From Candidatus Woesearchaeota archaeon (GTDB lineage: Archaea; Nanobdellota; Nanobdellia; Woesearchaeales; UBA12501), in assembly GCA_014729495.1 (NCBI GenBank), contig WJJV01000127.1, positions 1 to 5,029 on the forward strand: DNA of 5,029 nucleotides. The letters are read 5' to 3'. Shown here in pieces: positions 1 through 4,971 of the stretch. The notes under the pieces were generated by a model. That model worked only from the letters and a program-made list of their open reading frames with translations, did not search any database and was not told where the DNA came from. The position numbers were made by a program, and so were the translations under genes. Each line of letters starts with the position of its first letter. Within the stretch, counting starts at the first letter, position 1.

Positions 1-521
1 AATCCTATATCCACACCGCTTAGTTCTCCTGACTCACGCTTTTTGTCATAGATTGTCACAATTCCCTTGTCATCCACTTTCATGTTGCTCTTTGTGAATT
101 CATCCTTGTTTGTGTAGACGAGAACACTCATCTTTACATCTTTTTCATCATAGAAATCTGTAAGCTTTTTCATGTTTACAGGAACATAATTGTCACAGTA
201 GCAAAGCAGGAAATGTTCATCATAAAGATCCTCCCCCTCTTTTATTCTCTTTCCTGTATCCCATTCAACTGGACCTACTGAATATTTTATGTTCATGCCA
301 AACTTAGATCCATCACCAAAGTATTCCTCTATCTTCTTATGAAGGTATCCATCAAGGAATACAATATTAGTAATGCCCTGTTCCTTGAGCATCTCAATAA
401 GATTCAACACAAACGGCTTTCCATAGAAGTCAATCATAGGTTTTGGAGATTTATCAGTCAAAGGCTTGAGCCTTGTTCCTAATCCTCCTGCAAGAATCAC
501 TGCCTGTTTTATGATTGTCAT
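1..521 (-). CDS. Sugar-1-phosphate nucleotidyltransferase, HddC/RmlA-like, C-terminus off the left edge
   Basis: The 173 visible residues (from ATG at 521) form the N-terminal Rossmann-like domain of an NTP:sugar-1-phosphate nucleotidyltransferase, which joins a sugar 1-phosphate to an NTP and releases pyrophosphate in the cytoplasm. Residues 10-29 carry the signature LAGGLGTRLKPLT followed by SPKPM, which binds the nucleotide phosphates. GKPF (34-37) and GYLHKKIEEYFGDG (58-71) follow as usual in this family. The segment usually reading PLGTGGA is here VEWDTGKRI (85-93), and the usual GD of the metal site is CYCDNY (107-112, probable ligand D110). This resembles a nucleotidyltransferase subgroup partway between HddC and cytidylyltransferase types, so the NTP cannot be assigned. 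Relatives are usually about 230-240 residues, so roughly 60 or more are missing, and a fused domain beyond the edge is possible. It starts 12 bases after the SDR gene stop with no clear Shine-Dalgarno, which suggests translational coupling. Last visible gene of the cluster; presumed to activate the heptose 1-phosphate. Confidence 0.88.
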   Translation of the reverse strand, partial: MTIIKQAVILAGGLGTRLKPLTDKSPKPMIDFYGKPFVLNLIEMLKEQGITNIVFLDGYLHKKIEEYFGDGSKFGMNIKYSVGPVEWDTGKRIKEGEDLYDEHFLLCYCDNYVPVNMKKLTDFYDEKDVKMSVLVYTNKDEFTKSNMKVDDKGIVTIYDKKRESGELSGVDIG

Positions 522-533
522 GTTAATATTATC

Positions 534-1592
534 TTATCTATTCTTTTGTTGATTTCTTCTTAAATTATCATCAATCTTTCCTTCAGAAATCAGATGCTTC
601 AGCTGCTGAAGCCTGATGCATTTCCTGCCCCTGAACATCTCTTCAGTCAGGCCTATCCTGTCAAATAGTTCAATCAGCTCTTTCCCTCCCCTGAGGAGAT
701 CCCATTCTGGAGTGTAATATCTCTTGAGCTGGGTAAGGATCTTATTGAATGATACTCTGTATGTCCTAGGGTCAGTATGTTCTCCTGTGAATGTAAGCTC
801 ACATTCTCCTACAACCTTCTGAGCTGCCTCTGCAAGATCCCTTACAGTGAAATTCCCATTTGGTATACCTACATTGAATGATTCATTTGCAACAAATTCT
901 GCAGGAGCTTCCAGTCCTGCGATAAAAGCAGAGCATACATCCTTAACATGCACTACTGGCCTCCATGGCGTTCCATCGCTTAATATCTCAATCTTTCCTG
1001 TTGTGTATCCACAAGCAACAAGGTTGTTGTAAACAATATCGCACCTCAATCTTGGGCTTGCTCCAAAAACAGTTGATGGTCTGAAGCATGCCACAACAAA
1101 ATCCTCCTTATCCTGTCCTAGCCTTTTCAGCTCAAGCTCTGCATCCCACTTTGTCTTTGCATAAGCAGTTACTGGATTTTTATCACTATCATCTTCGTCA
1201 AGCTCTTCATCTGTCTTAGAGACCCCATACATGCTCTGGGATGATGCGTAAACGAATCTCTTGACTCCTGCTTTCTTTGCAAGCTGAGCTAGATTCACAG
1301 TTCCTTTGTAATTGATATCATAAGTAAGATCCTGATTGAATTCTCCAAGAGGATCATTTGACAATGCTGCAAGATGTATTATTGCATCAACATCCCTAAG
1401 TTCCTTGAAATCATTTTCAGAAACATCCCTTATATCCTTGATTATCTGATTTATCTTATTCTCATGAAGTACTGGTTCTAAGCTTTCATAATATTCAATG
1501 TCAATTCCAGAGACCTCATTTCCTTTTTCAATAAGCATCTTTGTTAGGACTGTGCCTATATATCCTTTATTACCTGTAACAAGTACATGCAT
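534..1592 (-). CDS. NAD-dependent nucleotide-sugar epimerase/dehydratase (extended SDR)
   Basis: A 352-residue extended short-chain dehydrogenase/reductase, a cytoplasmic enzyme acting on NDP-sugars. Seen: the dinucleotide motif GNKGYIG (7-13), an acidic D31 at the end of the second strand (favouring NAD over NADP), HLAALSNDP (73-81), the serine region YASSQSMYG (115-123, S118 catalytic), the YAKTK pair (Y144, K148), and RPSTVFG (171-177). SDGTPWRPVVHVKDV (205-219) is the substrate-domain segment typical of the WcaG/GalE-like group. The C-terminal part from about 274 (DPRTYRV, then an RLQQL segment and a final LRRN) is a normal tail for this subfamily, so the protein looks complete. The ATG at 1592 lies 1 base after the isomerase stop codon, with a GGAG inside the end of that gene, so the two are almost certainly cotranscribed and coupled. 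The cluster suggests an NDP-heptose substrate, but GDP- or CDP-hexose chemistry cannot be excluded from sequence. Confidence 0.93.
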   Translation of the reverse strand: MHVLVTGNKGYIGTVLTKMLIEKGNEVSGIDIEYYESLEPVLHENKINQIIKDIRDVSENDFKELRDVDAIIHLAALSNDPLGEFNQDLTYDINYKGTVNLAQLAKKAGVKRFVYASSQSMYGVSKTDEELDEDDSDKNPVTAYAKTKWDAELELKRLGQDKEDFVVACFRPSTVFGASPRLRCDIVYNNLVACGYTTGKIEILSDGTPWRPVVHVKDVCSAFIAGLEAPAEFVANESFNVGIPNGNFTVRDLAEAAQKVVGECELTFTGEHTDPRTYRVSFNKILTQLKRYYTPEWDLLRGGKELIELFDRIGLTEEMFRGRKCIRLQQLKHLISEGKIDDNLRRNQQKNR

Positions 1593-1593
1593 T

Positions 1594-2190
1594 CTAATTG
1601 CTCTCCGATTTACTTTCTTTTTTCTTCATGTCTGTAATGTATGTTGAGATAAGATGGCATAGTACCATATGGAGATCCTCAATCCGTCCATAATGGTCAG
1701 AAGGAACAAGAACCTGGTGGTCAACAAGTGTCTTTGCTTCTCCCCCTTCAAAACCAAGGAAAGCAACATTTACTGCTCCAAGTTCAGCAGCTGTCTTTAT
1801 TCCGTTTATTATGTTCTTTGAGTTTCCGCTTCCGGTTATTGAGATAACAACATCTCCTTTGTTCACAAGATTCTTAAGCTGTTGTGAGAATATGTCATCA
1901 TAACTCAGATCATTGGCATATGCTGTAAGGATTGATATATTATCAGCCATTGATATTACCCTGAATCTTCTCTCATTACTATCATAAACTCTTTGTATAG
2001 TTCCTTTATTCAGGTCACATGCAAGATGGGATGCTGTGGTTGCGCTTCCCCCGTTTCCGATTATGAATATCTGCCTGTTCTCCTTGTATGCATTGTAGAT
2101 TATGTCAACAGCCTTCTTTGTGTCTTCAACAGACATATTGTCTATTGTCTGCTTCAATTGATTGAAATAGTCTTTTACGAATTCAGGCAT
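1594..2190 (-). CDS. gmhA: SIS-domain phosphoheptose isomerase, GmhA-like
   Basis: A 198-residue single SIS-domain protein of the sedoheptulose 7-phosphate isomerase type, which makes D-glycero-D-manno-heptose 7-phosphate; family members act as cytoplasmic tetramers. Numbering from the ATG at 2190: an N-terminal helix pair (1-35), IFIIGNGGSATTASH (41-55), DLNKGT (59-64), TAYANDLSYDDIF (89-101), the phosphate loop SITGSGNSKNII (117-128), GFEGGEAK (146-153) and RIEDLHMVLCH (169-179). Positions equivalent to the E. coli zinc ligands H61/E65/Q172/H180 appear to be H55, D59, E171 and H179: two kept, two conservatively changed. An ATG 18 bases upstream (2208) is in frame, but GGGGGAG four bases before the 2190 ATG decides for the shorter start. 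It follows the kinase after 60 bases and abuts the SDR gene. Close paralogs include DiaA-like and other SIS sugar isomerases; the GmhA role is favoured by the HddA-like kinase next door. Confidence 0.87.
   Translation of the reverse strand: MPEFVKDYFNQLKQTIDNMSVEDTKKAVDIIYNAYKENRQIFIIGNGGSATTASHLACDLNKGTIQRVYDSNERRFRVISMADNISILTAYANDLSYDDIFSQQLKNLVNKGDVVISITGSGNSKNIINGIKTAAELGAVNVAFLGFEGGEAKTLVDHQVLVPSDHYGRIEDLHMVLCHLISTYITDMKKKESKSESN
1603..1606 (-). promoter_or_regulatory. Shine-Dalgarno of the SDR gene inside the end of gmhA
   Basis: GGAG (in CGGAGAGC) lies 10 bases before the ATG at 1592, within the last codons of the isomerase gene. With a 1-base gap between the genes this fits translational coupling. 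Confidence 0.4.
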
Positions 2191-2194
2191 TTTT

Positions 2195-2201
2195 CTCCCC
2201 C
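2195..2201 (-). promoter_or_regulatory. Shine-Dalgarno that decides the isomerase start
   Basis: GGGGGAG lies 4 bases before the ATG at 2190 and inside the reading frame of the alternative ATG at 2208. It favours the 198-residue product, which also begins where GmhA-like proteins usually begin. Confidence 0.6.
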
Positions 2202-2221
2202 AATGCATATAAGAATCTGAA

Positions 2222-2234
2222 ATTTATTTAAAAA
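2222..2234 (-). promoter_or_regulatory. Possible internal TATA element before gmhA
   Basis: The minus strand reads TTTTTAAATAAAT in the 60-base kinase-isomerase gap. A start near 2206 would give a short leader containing the GGGGGAG site. The match is weak; readthrough from upstream is equally likely. Confidence 0.22.
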
Positions 2235-2250
2235 TGTTATGTTTATGTTC

Positions 2251-3234
2251 TCAGTCACTCACATATATGATCTTGCTTCCTTCAGGTTCAAAACTGAAGT
2301 CAAGCTCCCTTAATCCCAAAGCCTGTCTTACAGAATCCTGTTTCTCTGGCTCTACATAGAAAAGAAGGAATCCTCCCCCACCTGATCCAAGTATCTTTCC
2401 GCCAATTGCGCCTGCATTCTTAGCTTTTTCATACCATTCATCTATTCTTGATTCTGAGATATTGCTTGCAAGTGATTTCTTGAAAAGCCAGTTCTTATGT
2501 AGTATCTCTCCAAACTGTGTTATGTCTCCCTTCCTAAGAGCGTCTTTCAAGTCTTCAGCAAGAGCCACCATCTTATCCAGTGCTTCAATATTGACTGATT
2601 TTTCAGTCTTTTCTTTTTGTTCTGTCAGGCAAACTTCAGATCTTGTGTTGACTCCTGTGTGGAATGCAAGCAGATTATTTTGAAGTTCTTGTTTAGTGCT
2701 CTTTTTCATGATTATTGGTGTAACAACAACTGATTCATCTGCATTGAATCTTATGAAATTAAGGCCACCATAAGCAGCAGCGTATTGGTCCTGCTTTCCT
2801 ATAGGTGCTCCAAGAATATCTATCTCAATCTCGCATGCTTCTCTTGCGAGCTTCTTTGCTGGTGTGTGCTTTCCTGTCTGCGCATATAATGCATTGAGTG
2901 TTCCTACTGTTATGCTGCTTGAGCTTCCTAATCCAGAACCTTCGTGCGCTGGAAGAAGATCTGATACATAGCTTACATCAACACCTTTTGTAATGCCTGA
3001 CTTCTTCATTGCTTCTCTTACAAGATTATGCTTTATTTCATCAACACTTGAACATTCCTCAACTTGTGAATATCCAACCCTTATGAGTTCAGTGAATCTC
3101 TTGTTCGCAGTTATATATGCAAACTTGTTGATTGCTGTGCTGAGGACTGCACCATAACCAGTCTTATAATATGATCTCAGGTCAGATCCTCCTCCTGCAA
3201 AACTAATTCTGAATGGTGTTCTTGATATTATCAT
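2251..3234 (-). CDS. hddA: GHMP-family sugar kinase, HddA-like (D-glycero-D-manno-heptose 7-phosphate kinase)
   Basis: A full-length 327-residue GHMP kinase; the family phosphorylates small sugars or alcohols with ATP, and the HddA branch phosphorylates heptose 7-phosphate at C1 to the alpha-1,7-bisphosphate. All three signature motifs are visible: motif 1 SRTPFRISFAGGGSDL (4-19), motif 2 with the ATP loop HEGSGLGSSSSITVG (97-111), and motif 3 KILGSGGGGFLLFY (280-293). The catalytic aspartate is probably D149 in APIGKQDQYAAAYGG (143-157). The opening RTPFRISF-GGGSD with ungapped spacing is the hallmark of HddA and of the related fucokinase-type (FKP C-terminal) kinases. The isomerase downstream makes the heptose substrate plausible. 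The ATG at 3234 has no close Shine-Dalgarno (the nearest GAGG is 14 bases away), but a weak TATA-like element lies about 26 bases upstream, so a leaderless or operon message is possible. The 63-base gap from the HAD gene is compatible with cotranscription. Confidence 0.9.
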   Translation of the reverse strand: MIISRTPFRISFAGGGSDLRSYYKTGYGAVLSTAINKFAYITANKRFTELIRVGYSQVEECSSVDEIKHNLVREAMKKSGITKGVDVSYVSDLLPAHEGSGLGSSSSITVGTLNALYAQTGKHTPAKKLAREACEIEIDILGAPIGKQDQYAAAYGGLNFIRFNADESVVVTPIIMKKSTKQELQNNLLAFHTGVNTRSEVCLTEQKEKTEKSVNIEALDKMVALAEDLKDALRKGDITQFGEILHKNWLFKKSLASNISESRIDEWYEKAKNAGAIGGKILGSGGGGFLLFYVEPEKQDSVRQALGLRELDFSFEPEGSKIIYVSD

Positions 3235-3252
3235 GATTATCTTTGTTGCCTC

Positions 3253-3276
3253 TATTAATATCCATTTAAATAATTT
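3253..3276 (-). promoter_or_regulatory. Weak TATA-like elements before the GHMP kinase gene
   Basis: In the 63-base gap after the HAD gene the minus strand has AATTATTTAAAT (3275-3264) and TATTAATA (3260-3253). The second begins 26 bases before the kinase ATG. With no usable Shine-Dalgarno there, an internal leaderless promoter is possible, but AT-rich sequence makes chance matches likely. Confidence 0.28.
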
Positions 3277-3297
3277 CTCATAAAATATCCCAGAATC

Positions 3298-4194
3298 TTA
3301 TAGAATCTCGTAATGTATGTTCTTTTCTTCTGCTGTTTCTGCCATTATGTCTATAATTTTGTTCCTAAGCATCTCTGATTCTTCTGTATTTCTGTAATCA
3401 TTATTATTAACTTGTCTAGGTATATTAAATGTTACCATGCCCTGCTTAGGGGGTCTGTAGATCTTTCCTTCCTGATCATTATAGTCTGAACTCCATTCCA
3501 AACCAAAATCATCCAAGACTCTTGATTTGATTTTATCAGCAACTTCAGGTTCAAAATCATTCTTTAATTTGTCCAGCAGGTCCTGATTTAGTTTCCTGCA
3601 TAAATTTATTGTTTCTCCATGTATTACATCAAAGTGTATTAGGCCGCCTTCAGCAAGTAATATGTAAGGGTTATCCCTTATTGCCTTGTTTGATCTAAGG
3701 TTTGGGTCATTAAAACCATAGATATCCATGAATTCAAGATTTTGTGTCACTCCAGAACCTGTAAGAACCGTGACAAATGGATTCCTGTTGTTTCCCATAT
3801 AATCAAGTATCTGTCTGAAATCTCTTGCCCCTCTCATATCATTCTTCCATTTAAGGACACCATCTCTATCAGATATGATATTGGTCAATCCACTGTCTCT
3901 TGCAATGTTATAGAATTCAATAAATGCATCAAAGACTTCTTCAGAAGAAACCCATCCATTAGGAAGACTTCCTACTGTTTCCTTTACTCTTGCCTGTGAA
4001 TTTGCAGGGGCACCTGCAAGACCTATGCCTTCTAAGGTAAGCATGGGAAGATCTGTTGTGCCATCACCGATTGCAGCAAGATTCTCTAAAGGAATATCAT
4101 GAAAGTTGGCGTATTTGACTATAGCTCTGTCTTTTGTTAGGATTGTGGCATCAACAGCTGCTTTGTTTTTGATAAGGTGTATTTTCTCTTCCAT
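3298..4194 (-). CDS. HAD-superfamily phosphatase with C2-type cap and permuted motif order
   Basis: A 298-residue HAD-fold hydrolase (numbering from ATG at 4194). The N-terminal part carries what is normally the C-terminal half of a Cof/sucrose-phosphatase-like HAD: motif III lysine in TILTKDRAI (K21), motif IV AIGDGTTDLPML (41-52), then GLAGAPANSQARVKE (58-72). After a linker, the normally N-terminal half begins: motif I NIISDRDGVL (105-114, nucleophile D109, acid/base D111) and motif II VTVLTGSG (141-148). Next come LLAEGGLIHFD (179-189) and a C2B-like cap to the end. All catalytic residues are present in the order III-IV-I-II, as in a circular permutation. A GTG two codons earlier (4200) is an alternative start; ATG is preferred because a GGTGA precedes it and a TATATAA lies 27 bases upstream. 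As first gene of the sugar cluster it is a candidate for removing the C7 phosphate of heptose 1,7-bisphosphate, the job of unrelated-cap GmhB elsewhere. That role is inference. Confidence 0.85.
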   Translation of the reverse strand: MEEKIHLIKNKAAVDATILTKDRAIVKYANFHDIPLENLAAIGDGTTDLPMLTLEGIGLAGAPANSQARVKETVGSLPNGWVSSEEVFDAFIEFYNIARDSGLTNIISDRDGVLKWKNDMRGARDFRQILDYMGNNRNPFVTVLTGSGVTQNLEFMDIYGFNDPNLRSNKAIRDNPYILLAEGGLIHFDVIHGETINLCRKLNQDLLDKLKNDFEPEVADKIKSRVLDDFGLEWSSDYNDQEGKIYRPPKQGMVTFNIPRQVNNNDYRNTEESEMLRNKIIDIMAETAEEKNIHYEIL

Positions 4195-4196
4195 TT

Positions 4197-4201
4197 TCAC
4201 C
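4197..4201 (-). promoter_or_regulatory. Possible Shine-Dalgarno of the HAD gene
   Basis: GGTGA lies 2 bases before the ATG at 4194, within the span AAAAAAGGTGAAAATG. The pairing register is close to that of AGGAGGTGATC but the spacing is short, and it overlaps the alternative GTG start at 4200. It is moot if the message is leaderless. Confidence 0.35.
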
Positions 4202-4214
4202 TTTTTTAATATTT

Positions 4215-4252
4215 TTATATATGATACAGAAGAAATATTATATAAATGTTTC
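4215..4252 (-). promoter_or_regulatory. Tandem TATA promoter region of the HAD/sugar cluster
   Basis: Two TATATAA boxes lie on the minus strand, at 4244-4238 (preceded by GAAACATT, a good BRE-like context) and at 4221-4215. The distal one predicts a start near 4216 and a leader of about 20 bases. The proximal one begins 27 bases before the ATG at 4194 and predicts a leaderless message. Either would drive the five-gene cluster. Confidence 0.55.
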
Positions 4253-4292
4253 TATCTTTACTACTTATTAATGGTTATATGGAAGAAGATAT

Positions 4293-4304
4293 AAAAACAA
4301 AAAA
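4293..4304 (-). terminator. Oligo-T terminator after the lipoprotein gene
   Basis: Seven bases past the lipoprotein stop codon the minus strand reads TTTTTTGTTTTT, with no hairpin before it. This is the usual form of intrinsic termination in archaea. It lies upstream of the next promoter and would separate the lipoprotein transcript from the sugar cluster. Confidence 0.6.
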
Positions 4305-4310
4305 TATTGA

Positions 4311-4787
4311 TCACTGATGCCATTCCTGCTTGACTGTCTGGCCATTCATGTCCATCTCAACATAGCCGTTCTCTCCAGATTCGTCAAAGTAGTAATCCAT
4401 CTTCATTTCTCCTTCAGGTGTCTGGGCAGTATAGATGACATGGCATAATCCTTCATACTCTCCTGAGGTAATTATCCTGTCTATCTTCCACTCAGCAGAT
4501 GAGTCTCCTTCAGTTTCAGAAGCAGCCATTGTCCATTCTCCTCCTTCTGGGCACCAGTCACCTTCCTCAACATCCTGCATATTTGTATTGATCTCAACAG
4601 ATCCATCATCTGTGTCAATGGTCATCTCTCCTGATGATGAGTCTATATCCCCATCAGCATCCTGGCCTGTGTCAGATTCTGATCCTGATTCCATCTCTGT
4701 ATCACCTGTCTTATCTCCTGCTGACTGGCATCCTGCTATCAGAATAGCCAGTGTTACTACACAAATTAATGTTATTGCTTTGTTCAT
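4311..4787 (-). CDS. Secreted acidic lipoprotein of unknown function
   Basis: A 158-residue predicted lipoprotein. The signal peptide has K3, a hydrophobic stretch 5-18 (AITLICVVTLAILIAG) and the lipobox I17-A18-G19-C20, so C20 would be lipidated and the protein anchored outside the cytoplasmic membrane. Residues 21-75 form a low-complexity, strongly acidic spacer rich in S, D, E, G and T, likely disordered. Residues 76-158 look like a small folded domain with W78, C79, W85, W100, C115 and a YYF strand; C79 and C115 could form a disulfide. I do not recognise the domain. The reading frame is open to an ATG at 4832, but the perfect AGGAGGTG before the ATG at 4787 and the signal peptide fix the shorter start. 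It has its own promoter and an oligo-T terminator, so it is probably monocistronic and functionally separate from the sugar cluster. The GC-poor, acidic composition matches the neighbours; no sign of transfer. Confidence 0.82.
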   Translation of the reverse strand: MNKAITLICVVTLAILIAGCQSAGDKTGDTEMESGSESDTGQDADGDIDSSSGEMTIDTDDGSVEINTNMQDVEEGDWCPEGGEWTMAASETEGDSSAEWKIDRIITSGEYEGLCHVIYTAQTPEGEMKMDYYFDESGENGYVEMDMNGQTVKQEWHQ

Positions 4788-4792
4788 TGATG

Positions 4793-4800
4793 CACCTCCT
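4793..4800 (-). promoter_or_regulatory. Strong Shine-Dalgarno of the lipoprotein gene
   Basis: AGGAGGTG, a perfect match to the 16S rRNA 3' end, ends 5 bases before the ATG at 4787. It decides the start against the in-frame ATG at 4832 and places the signal peptide at the N-terminus. It is the strongest such site in the window. Confidence 0.85.
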
Positions 4801-4830
4801 ATATTGGATATAAAAACCCTGAAATCAATC

Positions 4831-4847
4831 ATTTATAAATATTCTTG
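4831..4847 (-). promoter_or_regulatory. TATA promoter of the lipoprotein gene
   Basis: The minus strand reads AAGAATATTTATAAAT, with the TATA core TTTATAAAT at 4839-4831 and a purine-rich BRE-like stretch before it. Transcription would start near 4811, giving a leader of about 23 bases that contains the Shine-Dalgarno. A second weaker element, TTTATAT at 4814-4808, lies 25 bases downstream. Confidence 0.5.
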
Positions 4848-4891
4848 TCTTATGCTTTTATTCTGCACTTTTCATACTCCTCAGTAACTAC

Positions 4892-4951
4892 AAAGATATA
4901 TAAACAACCCAGACAAGCCATATATAACCTGATGATTAAACCTATATATAA
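4892..4951 (+). promoter_or_regulatory. porG promoter region with three TATATAA boxes
   Basis: TATATAA occurs at 4897-4903, 4921-4927 and 4945-4951, exactly 24 bases apart. The first is preceded by CAAAGA and the third by TTAAACC, both with BRE-like A tracts. The third begins 27 bases before the ATG at 4972 and predicts a leaderless transcript; the first would give a leader of about 47 bases. Which boxes are used cannot be seen. Confidence 0.55.
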
Positions 4952-4964
4952 ACTTACCATAGGT
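4940..4964. repeat. Short inverted repeat around the porG proximal TATA box
   Basis: ACCTAT (4940-4945) and ATAGGT (4959-4964) are exact inverted copies separated by 13 bases, flanking the TATA box nearest porG. It could be an operator for a dimeric regulator, but six-base arms arise often by chance in AT-rich DNA. Confidence 0.25.
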
Positions 4965-4971
4965 CATATTT

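Noticed and set aside
3742..3999. 85-codon plus-strand open frame inside the HAD gene
   Set aside because: Antisense shadow of a clearly conserved coding region; no recognisable protein features or initiation signals. The same holds for plus-strand frames at 847-1032, 1993-2220, 2462-2683 and 4106-4294.
3298..4194. HAD gene as a broken or truncated tandem HAD pseudogene
   Set aside because: The frame is intact, all four catalytic motifs are present once each, and nothing upstream (terminator, then lipoprotein gene) could supply a lost first half.
4788..4832. Longer lipoprotein start at ATG 4832
   Set aside because: It would bury the signal peptide behind 15 extra residues and read through the promoter and the perfect Shine-Dalgarno.
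4435..4887. 150-codon open frame on the plus strand opposite the lipoprotein gene
   Set aside because: It is the mirror of the acidic, serine-rich coding strand (Ser/Pro-rich junk), has no promoter or Shine-Dalgarno, and runs through the lipoprotein promoter.
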